Source of the DNA: Desulfoscipio geothermicus
GTDB lineage: Bacteria > Bacillota > Desulfotomaculia > Desulfotomaculales > Desulfallaceae
Direction of reading: 5' to 3'
Length of the DNA: 64,000 nt
Assembly (NCBI GenBank): GCA_016841205.1
Contig: JAENZP010000006.1
Span: 1-64,000, forward strand
The notes under the pieces were generated by a model. The model was not told the origin of the DNA, ran no database searches, and saw only the letters and a list, made by a program, of their open reading frames with translations. Position numbers and translations under genes: made by a program. Below, in pieces: positions 19,717 through 27,689 of the stretch (positions are counted from its first letter, which is position 1; each line of letters starts with the position of its first letter).

Positions 19717-21114
19717 ATGGCCGAGAAAAGTAAATTTGCATACAGCAGGAAAAATGTTTGGGAACATTTAAATAAAGAGGAAAAGGAAGCAGCGCTTCAT
19801 ATGGGTGAAAGTTTTAAGCGATATATAAAACAGGTTAAGACAGAGAGAGAAACCATAAAAATTACCAGAGAGTATGCGGAGAATAATGGCTATAAACCCA
19901 TAGATAAAATTACGGGTCCGTTAAGACCTGGTGATCGTTTATATCAAGAAATAAAGGGAAAAGCGCTCGTAATTGCTTTAATCGGAGAAATTCCAGTTAC
20001 TGATGGAACAAATATTATTGGTGCACATGTAGATAGTCCACGTTTAGACCTAAAAGTACATCCATTATTTGAACACAGTGGTTTGGCATTATTCAAAACA
20101 CATTATTATGGTGGCATTAAAAAATATCAATGGCTATCGTTGCCACTGGCCTTACATGGAGTGGTCATAAGAGGTGATGGTTTAAAGATAAACATCTGCC
20201 TGGGTGAAGATGATAATGAGCCGGTTTTCACAATTACTGATATATTACCTCATCTTGCTAAGGAACAAATGGATAAAAAAGTATTAGAGGCTTTTCCTGG
20301 TGAGAACTTAAATGCTCTGTGCGGTAGTTTACCCATAGAGGTAAACGATATGAAGGAGAGAGTTAAGGAATCTATATTAGATATATTAAATAGGTATTAT
20401 GGTATTGCTGAGGAAGATTTGCTTAGTGCCGAATTAGAATTGGTTCCTGCTATACCGCCTAGAGACGTGGGGTTGGATCGATCACTAATAGGTGCTTATG
20501 GTCAGGACGACCGGGTTTGTGCCTATGGTGTATTAAAGGCTATTACCGAACTTGAAAAACCTGTTAACACTGCTATAGCTATTTTTGCAGATAAAGAGGA
20601 AATTGGAAGTGTTGGTAATACCGGTATGCAATCTAATTTCTTTACTAATTTTATGGCGGAATTGTTGAATAAGAATGTCGGTCAATATAATGAGTTGATG
20701 TTGCGACGGACTATGAGATTATCGCAAGCGCTATCAGCCGATGTCAACGCAGCGCTTGATCCGGGGTTTGAGGATGTTATGGAGAAAAATAATGCTGCTC
20801 GTCTGGGCTGCGGTTTAGTAGTTACTAAATATACAGGCTCCGGTGGTAAAAAAGGAGCAAATGATGCCCATGCTGAATTTATGGCCCGGGTGAGGAAAGT
20901 TTTTAATGACCATCAGGTAATCTGGCAGACAGGTGAGTTAGGTAAGGTAGACCAGGGAGGTGGCGGTACTATTGCCTTTATGCTGGCTAACCTTGGTATG
21001 GATGTGGTTGATTGTGGTGTAGCCCTATTAGGAATGCATTCACCTTATGAAGTTAGCCATAAAGCCGATATTTACATGATGTATAAAGGATATCAAGCCT
21101 TTTATAATTCGTAA
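19717..21114 (+). CDS. M18 family aminopeptidase
   Basis: A zinc-dependent aminopeptidase of 465 residues. The metal- and substrate-binding motifs visible are IIGAHVDSPRLDLK (His-X-Asp), the bridging Asp in GAYGQDDRVCAYG, the catalytic ADKEEIGSVGNTGMQS (Glu-Glu), and a late HSPYEVSHKAD His. This matches the M18 group found in Clostridia rather than M42. ATG with AGGGGGGTACGT upstream. It stands alone between cvpA and a DUF951 gene. Probable role is cytoplasmic peptide turnover. Confidence 0.93.
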   Translation: MAEKSKFAYSRKNVWEHLNKEEKEAALHMGESFKRYIKQVKTERETIKITREYAENNGYKPIDKITGPLRPGDRLYQEIKGKALVIALIGEIPVTDGTNIIGAHVDSPRLDLKVHPLFEHSGLALFKTHYYGGIKKYQWLSLPLALHGVVIRGDGLKINICLGEDDNEPVFTITDILPHLAKEQMDKKVLEAFPGENLNALCGSLPIEVNDMKERVKESILDILNRYYGIAEEDLLSAELELVPAIPPRDVGLDRSLIGAYGQDDRVCAYGVLKAITELEKPVNTAIAIFADKEEIGSVGNTGMQSNFFTNFMAELLNKNVGQYNELMLRRTMRLSQALSADVNAALDPGFEDVMEKNNAARLGCGLVVTKYTGSGGKKGANDAHAEFMARVRKVFNDHQVIWQTGELGKVDQGGGGTIAFMLANLGMDVVDCGVALLGMHSPYEVSHKADIYMMYKGYQAFYNS

Positions 21115-21147
21115 ACAAAAAATATAAGCCGGGTTGGGTGGTTAGCT

Positions 21148-21357
21148 ATGCTTATTAAATATAATGTGGGAGATATAGTAAAAACGCGCAAACCACATCC
21201 TTGCGGTGGAGACGAGTGGGAAATAATGCGTACAGGAATAGATTTTCGCATTAGATGCAATAAATGTGGTCGAGTGCTGATGCTACCTCGTCCTAAGTTT
21301 GAAAAAAGTGTTAAAAAAATTATTTATTCAAATAATGATCAGAAGGCTAATGAATAG
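21148..21357 (+). CDS. DUF951 protein (YyzM-like)
   Basis: A 69-residue protein with conserved KKPHPCGGDEW-like motif (RKPHPCGGDEWEIMRTG) and RCNKCGRVLMLPRPKFEK. The Cys residues at CGG and CNKCG could bind zinc. The family is widespread in Firmicutes, often near rpsF, and has no established function. GGGTGGTTAGCT precedes the ATG. Confidence 0.88.
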   Translation: MLIKYNVGDIVKTRKPHPCGGDEWEIMRTGIDFRIRCNKCGRVLMLPRPKFEKSVKKIIYSNNDQKANE

Positions 21358-21365
21358 TTTGTAGC

Positions 21366-21394
21366 TTGCCCAATGTAATTATCTATGTTATAAT
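21366..21394 (+). promoter_or_regulatory. Promoter of the rpsF-ssb-rpsR operon
   Basis: TTGCCC (21366-21371) and perfect TATAAT (21389-21394) are separated by 17 bases. Transcription from here gives an untranslated leader of about 160 nt before rpsF. Confidence 0.7.
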
Positions 21395-21495
21395 TTTATA
21401 GCCAAAAATGGCAATAAATTATATTCTATGGACCTACCCTGCTCTACTGCAGAGGAATGTTGTCAGTAACAGTAATTCTGGTACATGGCACAGAG

Positions 21496-21527
21496 ACTGT
21501 AATTGATGATAATACCGATGTTACAGT
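21496..21527 (+). promoter_or_regulatory. Candidate S6:S18 autoregulatory hairpin in the rpsF leader
   Basis: Perfect 7-bp arms ACTGTAA (21496-21502) and TTACAGT (21521-21527) enclose an 18-base loop containing CCG. rpsF leaders in many bacteria carry a hairpin with a conserved CCG that binds the S6:S18 complex. The position and CCG fit, but I have not folded it against the published model. Confidence 0.35.
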
Positions 21528-21561
21528 GGGGCCTTATGTCCACAGGGAGGAGGTGAATATC

Positions 21562-21852
21562 GTGCGTCAGTATGAATTAGTATTTATTGTTAAGCCAGAT
21601 CTGGATGAAGAAGCCACTGATACCTTAATAGGGAAGGTTAAGGGTATCGTGGAAACTAATGGCGCCGAGGTAATTAAGCTTGAAAAGTGGGGCAAGCGCA
21701 GGTTGGCCTACGAGATCAAGAATTATCGCGAAGGATTTTATGTGATAATGAATTTTAAAGGTGATGCAGCAGTAGCTGCTGAATTGGACCGTGTACTAAA
21801 GATTACCGAAAATATATTGCGGCACATGATTGTTCGTGAGGATGAAAAATAA
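21562..21852 (+). CDS. rpsF: 30S ribosomal protein S6
   Basis: The protein starts MRQYELVFIVKPDLDEE at GTG 21562, eight bases from AGGAGGTG, giving 96 residues, the normal S6 size. An upstream in-frame ATG would add 35 residues unlike S6 and lies inside the structured leader. Motif KWGKRRLAYEIKNYREGFY is S6-typical. S6 binds S18 in the 30S platform, and both are encoded here around ssb. Confidence 0.96.
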   Translation: MRQYELVFIVKPDLDEEATDTLIGKVKGIVETNGAEVIKLEKWGKRRLAYEIKNYREGFYVIMNFKGDAAVAAELDRVLKITENILRHMIVREDEK

Positions 21853-21893
21853 AATAATTATAGAGATTTAAGCACGCCAAGGCGGTGATTTTA

Positions 21894-22316
21894 TTGCTAA
21901 ATAAGGTTATTTTAATCGGTAGGCTGACTCAAGATCCTGAACTGCGCTATACACCCAGTGGAATGCAAGTTGCAAGTTTTACATTGGCCCTGAACCGCCG
22001 GTACAATAATCGTCAGGGTGAAAAAGTGGATGAAACTACTTTTATTGATATTGTAGTGTGGCAAAAGTTGGCCGAACTTTGTGCCAATTATCTGGGCAAG
22101 GGGCGGCTGGTTGCAGTGGAAGGAAGATTGCAGTCGCGCTCGTATGAAGATAAGCAGGGTGTGCGCCGTAAAGTTGTCGAGGTAGTGGCGACCGACGTGC
22201 GTTTTTTGGATTCATCAAAAGATGATCGGGGTCCGGCTACCGGTGGGAATAAAACCGCCGAAGGTGAGCATTTTGCTAGTGAAATTAGTTTTAACGAGGA
22301 GGATATTCCGTTTTAG
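21894..22316 (+). CDS. ssb: Single-stranded DNA-binding protein
   Basis: OB-fold SSB beginning MLNKVILIGRLTQDPELRYTPSGM, with a disordered linker and the C-terminal acidic tip EEDIPF that recruits replication proteins. TTG 21894 fits AAGGCGG with 8-base spacing and gives 140 residues; GTG 21885 overlaps the ribosome-binding site. It sits between rpsF and rpsR, the standard arrangement. Confidence 0.96.
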   Translation: MLNKVILIGRLTQDPELRYTPSGMQVASFTLALNRRYNNRQGEKVDETTFIDIVVWQKLAELCANYLGKGRLVAVEGRLQSRSYEDKQGVRRKVVEVVATDVRFLDSSKDDRGPATGGNKTAEGEHFASEISFNEEDIPF

Positions 22317-22328
22317 GAGGGAAGTTAT

Positions 22329-22559
22329 ATGAGACGTGAACGTGGGCGTCGAGGCAAAAAGCGTATTTGTAGTTTTTGCGTCGACAAAATGGAAAGTGTG
22401 GATTATAAAGACGTGCCGCGTTTAAAAAAATATATTACAGAAAGGGGTAAAATTTTACCTCGCCGTATATCCGGTAACTGTGCTCGTCATCAGCGTATGC
22501 TGACTTTGGCCATTAAGAGGGCCAGAAATATAGCAATTTTACCATTTACCGCAGAATAA
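22329..22559 (+). CDS. rpsR: 30S ribosomal protein S18
   Basis: 76 residues, basic, with the S18 core [26 protein letters not shown] and [23 protein letters not shown], here cited as [20 protein letters not shown] and [21 protein letters not shown]-terminal CSFCVDK keeps two Cys, the zinc-type (C+) pattern. AGGAGGGAAGTTAT precedes ATG. It is the last gene of the rpsF operon, followed by a hairpin. Confidence 0.96.
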   Translation: MRRERGRRGKKRICSFCVDKMESVDYKDVPRLKKYITERGKILPRRISGNCARHQRMLTLAIKRARNIAILPFTAE

Positions 22560-22578
22560 TTTAATTCGCCATGATTAT

Positions 22579-22610
22579 AGGGGAACAATATAGTTCCCCT
22601 TACTTTATTT
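22579..22610 (+). terminator. Terminator after rpsR
   Basis: Perfect 8-bp stem AGGGGAAC/GTTCCCCT (22579-22586, 22593-22600), followed by TACTTTATTT. Confidence 0.75.
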
Positions 22611-22741
22611 ATTAACACCTGGAATGTTGATCAATAAATAACAGCGTAGTACCTGTACTGCAGTGAAGGAAAAACTATATGTGTGCAGAACTCTTATAAA
22701 TTGTGAAGATGAATTAGATTAATAAATTTTGAGGTGGTTTT

Positions 22742-23701
22742 TTGCATTCGGTGGAGAAATATCCAGGTGCAATAGAAATAATTATTGCGGCCACCGTTAT
22801 GGCTTTATTGGGATTAGTGGGCCTTTATATTGCGCCATTATTTTTTTTAATTATGTTGTTATTACCCTTGCCGCTGGTTTATCTGATTTTAAAGCGAGAT
22901 TTATTATGTGGTCTACTTGCGGTTATGTTGACTACGCTTATTTTGATGGTTACTTTTGATCATATAAAATCAGCAGGTTTGTTAGTTTTGCAATTTGCTC
23001 CTTTGGGTGTCTTAATTGGCATAATGTTAAAAAATAGGGTAGCTGTGAATAAAAGTATGGCGGTGCTCTTTTTTTGGGCACTTATAATAGCTGTGCTAAA
23101 TTTGTTTTTTAGTTTTATACTCAGTGGTGCTGGTATTTCTCAGGTGACCGAGGAATTTCGAGTTACTATGGAACAAATGGCTAGTCTTTATAATCAAAAT
23201 GGCTTGCTTAATGAAGCGGATAGGCAGCAATATTTAGCACTTACGGAGCAAGTTGCCTATCTTGTGCAAACGTTTTTGCCAGGCAATGTGGCAGTATGGA
23301 ATATTATGATGACAATGGTCACATATTTTATTGCCAGGCAGTGGATGCACAAGTTAGGTTATACCGTACCCGACAATTTCTACTTCACCAAGTGGCAATT
23401 GCCCTGGTATTGCATTTGGTTAATAATTATTGGTCTGGCGCTAACCATGGGTGGTGATGAGCTATCCTGGCAACTGATGGAGTTAACAGGCAAAAATATA
23501 CTGTATATTGCAGCTTTTATTTTTTTTGTATTAGGAATAGCTGTAATATTGCATTATATACAGCTATGGAGGGTTTCCAAAGTAGTGAAATTTATTGTTA
23601 TGGCAGTCTTGTTGCTATATTTGCCTTTTACCGCGGTGATGGCACTGGCCATTGGAGTAATAGATCCTGTGGTTAACCTGCGCCGTCATCGTAGTGAATG
23701 A
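22742..23701 (+). CDS. yybS: YybS-like DUF2232 membrane protein
   Basis: A 319-residue polytopic protein with about eight hydrophobic segments and the family hallmark VAVWNIMMTMVTYFIARQ, matching YybS/DUF2232. Its Bacillus relative lies in the same rpsR-to-rplI neighbourhood. A role as membrane component of a transporter has been proposed for the family; function here is unknown. TTG start after GAGGTGGTTTTT. Confidence 0.85.
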   Translation: MHSVEKYPGAIEIIIAATVMALLGLVGLYIAPLFFLIMLLLPLPLVYLILKRDLLCGLLAVMLTTLILMVTFDHIKSAGLLVLQFAPLGVLIGIMLKNRVAVNKSMAVLFFWALIIAVLNLFFSFILSGAGISQVTEEFRVTMEQMASLYNQNGLLNEADRQQYLALTEQVAYLVQTFLPGNVAVWNIMMTMVTYFIARQWMHKLGYTVPDNFYFTKWQLPWYCIWLIIIGLALTMGGDELSWQLMELTGKNILYIAAFIFFVLGIAVILHYIQLWRVSKVVKFIVMAVLLLYLPFTAVMALAIGVIDPVVNLRRHRSE

Positions 23702-23728
23702 AGATGATGGAAACAAAGGAGACTGATT

Positions 23729-24175
23729 ATGCAGGTTATTCTATTGGAAGAAGTTAAAAAACTTGGCGCAAAGGGTCAAGTTATTAAAGTGGCTGAAGGT
23801 TATGCCCGTAACTTTTTAATTCCCAAGGGTTTGGCAGTGGAGGCATCCCAGGGCAAATTAAAGGATTTGGAAAAACAAAGTCAGATACAGGCGGCGCGTA
23901 GAAAACAAATGGAAGACGAGGCCAAGCTACTAGGTCAGCAATTGGAAGGTTTGAAATTGGTTATGCAAACCAAGGTTGGTGAAGCCGGCAAACTGTTTGG
24001 TGCGATTAGTAATAAGGATATAGCGGAATGTCTGCAGAATAAACATGGTTTTGTGGTGGATAAGAAAAAAATTATATTAAAAGCTCCCATAAAAGCGCTG
24101 GGTGAATATTCAGTTACCATTAAACTTCACCCGTTGGTACAGGCTCAAATTAATGTAGAAGTAGTTTCGGAGTAG
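23729..24175 (+). CDS. rplI: 50S ribosomal protein L9
   Basis: 148 residues starting MQVILLEEVKKLGAKGQVIKV with the L9 signature GYARNFLIPKGLAVEA, a long connecting helix (about 40-75) and a C-terminal domain (KLFGAISNKDIAECL). It binds 23S rRNA near the L1 stalk. AAAGGAGACTGATT precedes ATG. It is 27 bp from yybS and 33 bp from lonC, probably one operon running to dnaB. Confidence 0.96.
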   Translation: MQVILLEEVKKLGAKGQVIKVAEGYARNFLIPKGLAVEASQGKLKDLEKQSQIQAARRKQMEDEAKLLGQQLEGLKLVMQTKVGEAGKLFGAISNKDIAECLQNKHGFVVDKKKIILKAPIKALGEYSVTIKLHPLVQAQINVEVVSE

Positions 24176-24208
24176 GTTAAACATTGACAGTAAGGAGATT
24201 GGACAGCA

Positions 24209-26134
24209 ATGAAAAGTATTTTGGAAAAAATTAAGGGTAAAAATGATTTAAGCGCTAAGTTCAGGGAACAGGAACAGCTACGACGGCAGGTTAATTCCTT
24301 ATTTAATCTGCTGACCGATTTGTACGGCTCAGATAAAATTGTACTGCGAGCCGGAAAATTGAATGTACTGCAAATGATGCGCTCTGATTTTTTACCTGAA
24401 CAGGTGCTGGCCTTACAGAAACTAGTCTTTGAGGATCCTACATTCGAAACCGTACCGGAATTAGATGATATACCTGGTATACTTGATGAAATTGAAAATG
24501 AGATTGCTGATATAATAGCCCGGCGTACTTTGGAAGATGAGCTGGAAAAAAAGATTAATGAAAGGTTGCAGCAGCGGCACGAAGAATATGTGAGCGAAAT
24601 AAAGATGCAGATTATCAAGGAAAATGCCGGTCCGGAAAATGCCCAAACATTGAAGAAGTTCGCGGTGTTGGAAAAACTCGAACAAAAACATTTGATGCGA
24701 TCTGTGCTAGATGTGTTAAAACCTTCAAGTTTTAATGAAGTTGTGGGCCAGGAGCGCCCGGTACGGGCATTGCTTTCCAAATTAGCATCACCCTTCCCCC
24801 AGCATATACTGCTTTACGGTCCTCCAGGAGTGGGTAAAACAACCGCTGCCAGATTGGCTCTCGCGGCGGCCCGAAGCTTAAAGTATAGTCCCTTTGAGCA
24901 GGATGCTTCTTTTGTAGAGGTAAATGGGACAACATTGCGTTGGGACCCGCGGGAGGTAACAAATCCGCTTTTAGGTTCTGTACATGATCCTATTTATCAA
25001 GGGGCAAGGCGTGATTTGGCCGACAGTGGCGTGCCCGAACCTAAACCTGGTTTGGTAACGGACGCTCATGGTGGTGTGTTGTTTATTGACGAGATAGGAG
25101 AAATGGATATTATTTTACAAAATAAACTATTAAAGGTGTTGGAAGATAAACGGGTATTTTTTGAATCCTCTTATTATGACCCTTCCGACAATAATGTTCC
25201 TAAATATATAAAAAAATTGTTTGAAGAGGGTGCCCCGGCGGATTTTATACTTATTGGTGCGACGACCAGGGGACCGGAGGAAATTAACCCGGCTATACGC
25301 AGCCGTTGCGCAGAAATATATTTTGAACCTTTAACACCTTCTGATATTCATAAAATAGTGCAGCAGGCTGCGCAAAAGTTAAACGTGGCCATAGATTATA
25401 AAGTGGCTGATATTATTGCCGAATATACTATTGAAGGTCGCAAGGCGACAAATATATTGGCGGATGCTTTTGCATTGGCCTACAACAGGTCGCTGGACGG
25501 GCCAAACCCTGAAATAAAAGCAACTGATGTATACGAAGTGATTCAAGTAAGTCGTCTGACACCATATGTTATTCGACGGGCTTCTGAAAAACAAGAGGTG
25601 GGCCGAATTTTCGGTCTTGGTGTAGCCGGGTTTGTTGGTTCCGCCTTGGAAATTGAAGCGGTAGCATTTCCTGCCCGGCGCAAAGAAGGTGGGGCGATTC
25701 GTTTTAATGAAACAGCGGGCAGCATGACTAAAGATTCTGTATTTAACGCAGCGTCAGTGCTGCGTAAATTAACTGGTCGTGATATATATGATTATGATGT
25801 GCATGTTAACGTGGTTGGTGGCGGGCGTATTGACGGCCCTTCGGCCGGTGTAGCTATATCCCTGGCTATTTATAGCGCTGTGGAAAACTTGCCTGTACCT
25901 CAAAATATTGCCGTTACCGGAGAGCTTTCCATACAGGGTATGATTAGGGCTGTTGGTGGGGTGCCGGAAAAAATTTATGGTGCCAAGCAATGTGGTATTG
26001 ATACTGTATTTATTCCCTTGGAAAATGAGAAAGATATACCCTTAGATGCTAGGGGGATTAAAGTTATTACGGTACAAACACTGGAAGAAATAATTAGTCA
26101 AATATTTCCTTTGGTTAATGAAGCAATTAACTGA
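24209..26134 (+). CDS. lonC: ATP-dependent protease, Lon family, spore-former subtype (LonC-like)
   Basis: 641 residues without the long N-terminal Lon substrate-binding domain; instead an N-terminal helical region (1-170), then AAA+ with Walker A GPPGVGKTT and Walker B GVLFIDEIGEM, then a Lon protease domain. The catalytic dyad is Ser545 in DGPSAGVA and Lys588 in GGVPEKIYGAKQ, 43 apart as in E. coli Lon. This architecture matches a subtype mainly found in endospore formers, between rplI and dnaB. ATG after AAGGAGATTGGACAGCA. Confidence 0.9.
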   Translation: MKSILEKIKGKNDLSAKFREQEQLRRQVNSLFNLLTDLYGSDKIVLRAGKLNVLQMMRSDFLPEQVLALQKLVFEDPTFETVPELDDIPGILDEIENEIADIIARRTLEDELEKKINERLQQRHEEYVSEIKMQIIKENAGPENAQTLKKFAVLEKLEQKHLMRSVLDVLKPSSFNEVVGQERPVRALLSKLASPFPQHILLYGPPGVGKTTAARLALAAARSLKYSPFEQDASFVEVNGTTLRWDPREVTNPLLGSVHDPIYQGARRDLADSGVPEPKPGLVTDAHGGVLFIDEIGEMDIILQNKLLKVLEDKRVFFESSYYDPSDNNVPKYIKKLFEEGAPADFILIGATTRGPEEINPAIRSRCAEIYFEPLTPSDIHKIVQQAAQKLNVAIDYKVADIIAEYTIEGRKATNILADAFALAYNRSLDGPNPEIKATDVYEVIQVSRLTPYVIRRASEKQEVGRIFGLGVAGFVGSALEIEAVAFPARRKEGGAIRFNETAGSMTKDSVFNAASVLRKLTGRDIYDYDVHVNVVGGGRIDGPSAGVAISLAIYSAVENLPVPQNIAVTGELSIQGMIRAVGGVPEKIYGAKQCGIDTVFIPLENEKDIPLDARGIKVITVQTLEEIISQIFPLVNEAIN

Positions 26135-26160
26135 TTAGCTACGATTAGGTGATGATGGTT

Positions 26161-27492
26161 ATGTGGGATAAAGTGCCCCCCCATAATATAGATGCTGAAC
26201 AAGCCGTATTAGGCGCACTGTTTTTGGATAATAGCGCCATTGCAATAGTTACGCGCTTTCTCAGTCCGGAAGACTTCTATATGGAAGCGCACCGGGTAAT
26301 TTTTAAAACTATTCTTGAATTAGAGGAATATGGTCAGGCTGCTGACCTGGTTACAGTCACTGACCAGCTGCGCCGCAGGGGTGCGTTGGAAAAGGTGGGC
26401 GGGGCCACTTATGTGGCCACGCTCAGTAATATTTCTCCAACTGCCGCCAATGCTGAACATTACGCCCATATTATAGAGGAAAAAGCACTTTTGCGCAATT
26501 TAATCAACCTGGCTACTCGCATTGCCGGTATGGGTTATGAAGGTAGTGAAGATGCCGAAAGGTTGATGGAAGAGGCCGAAAAAATGCTAATGGAGCTGGG
26601 CTCACGGCGTACTTCGGCTTTGTTTATTGAAATCAAAGACATACTTATGGACACCTTTAAACATCTGGAACACCTTTACAAAAACAAAGGTGAAATTAAT
26701 GGGGTGCCCACTGGTTTTATAGATTTGGATCACCTTTGCCAGGGATTACAGCCAGGGGACCTGGTGATTGTAGCTGGACGCCCTTCCATGGGTAAAACCA
26801 GTTTTGGGATGTGTATTGCCTATAATGCTGCGGAAAAAATTAATAAACCGGTGGCCGTATTTAGTTTGGAAATGTCCAAGGAACAGTTGGTGCAACGAAT
26901 GCTTTGTGCTGAAGCAATGGTTGACCAGCATAAAATGCGGACAGGTTTTATAAGCGATGAAGACTGGGGTAAGCTTACCCAAAAGGCACGTGAAATAGCT
27001 AAGCTGCCTATATTCATTGATGATTCAGGCGTACTAACCGTGAGTCAGCTCAGGTCAAAAGCTCGGCGCCTGCACATGGAAAAGGGATTGGGTTTGATTG
27101 TGATAGATTACTTACAGCTAATGCAGGGTAGTAGCCGAACTGAAAACAGACAACAAGAGATTGCCAATATATCCCGTTCATTAAAGGGGCTGGCTAAGGA
27201 ACTTGGTGTGCCGATAATGGCACTGGCCCAATTAAGCCGCTCTGTGGAACAGCGCCAGGATAAAAGACCGATTATGTCCGATTTGCGTGAAAGTGGCAGC
27301 CTTGAACAGGATGCTGACGTGGTAATGTTTATATATCGTGATGAATATTATAACCCGGACACTGAAAAGATAGGTATTGCCGATATTATTGTGGCAAAGC
27401 AAAGGAACGGTCCCACAGGAATGGTAGAACTGGCTTTTTTAAAGGAATATACCAAATTTATGACCATGACCAGGCGTAATGAGGGAGAATAA
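26161..27492 (+). CDS. dnaB: Replicative DNA helicase DnaB
   Basis: Hexameric helicase of the replication fork (called DnaC in Bacillus). N-terminal domain starts VPPHNIDAEQAVLGALF, and the RecA-like C-terminal domain has Walker A AGRPSMGKTS, GLIVIDYLQLMQG and LSRSVEQRQDKRPIMSDLRE. I choose ATG 26161 (443 residues) because AGGTGA is eight bases upstream; earlier GTG/ATG codons overlap it. It lies 26 bp past lonC. Confidence 0.97.
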   Translation: MWDKVPPHNIDAEQAVLGALFLDNSAIAIVTRFLSPEDFYMEAHRVIFKTILELEEYGQAADLVTVTDQLRRRGALEKVGGATYVATLSNISPTAANAEHYAHIIEEKALLRNLINLATRIAGMGYEGSEDAERLMEEAEKMLMELGSRRTSALFIEIKDILMDTFKHLEHLYKNKGEINGVPTGFIDLDHLCQGLQPGDLVIVAGRPSMGKTSFGMCIAYNAAEKINKPVAVFSLEMSKEQLVQRMLCAEAMVDQHKMRTGFISDEDWGKLTQKAREIAKLPIFIDDSGVLTVSQLRSKARRLHMEKGLGLIVIDYLQLMQGSSRTENRQQEIANISRSLKGLAKELGVPIMALAQLSRSVEQRQDKRPIMSDLRESGSLEQDADVVMFIYRDEYYNPDTEKIGIADIIVAKQRNGPTGMVELAFLKEYTKFMTMTRRNEGE

Positions 27493-27517
27493 TGGGCCTA
27501 TTTATAGTTAGCTAATC

Positions 27518-27546
27518 TTGACATAAAAATTATGATTTGATAATAT
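27518..27546 (+). promoter_or_regulatory. Promoter between dnaB and the FAD oxidoreductase gene
   Basis: Perfect TTGACA (27518-27523), 17-base spacer, TAATAT (27541-27546). It would transcribe a short leader up to a terminator-like hairpin at 27609-27642. Confidence 0.6.
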
Positions 27547-27608
27547 TTTAGTGTTGTGCGTTAGTACACCTTAAGTAATACTCGTTATAATAATGGCTAG
27601 TAATTAAT

Positions 27609-27642
27609 TAACTCAAACACAGCACCTGTTTGGGTTATTTTT
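27609..27642 (+). terminator. Terminator or attenuator before the FAD oxidoreductase gene
   Basis: An 11-bp stem with one wobble (TAACTCAAACA 27609-27619 with TGTTTGGGTTA 27627-27637) followed by TTTTTA. It can terminate dnaB transcripts, or attenuate those from the promoter at 27518. Confidence 0.75.
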
Positions 27643-27689
27643 ATGTTTATGTGTACAAAATATTTAGAGGAATAACGGGGGGGTACCCA

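Noticed and set aside
24145-24780. 211-codon minus-strand open frame across rplI and lonC
   Set aside because: Serine-rich translation antisense to two well-supported genes, without a family resemblance.
26980-26998. CACGTGAAA sequence in dnaB resembling parS
   Set aside because: Only one half matches; the palindrome needed for ParB is absent.
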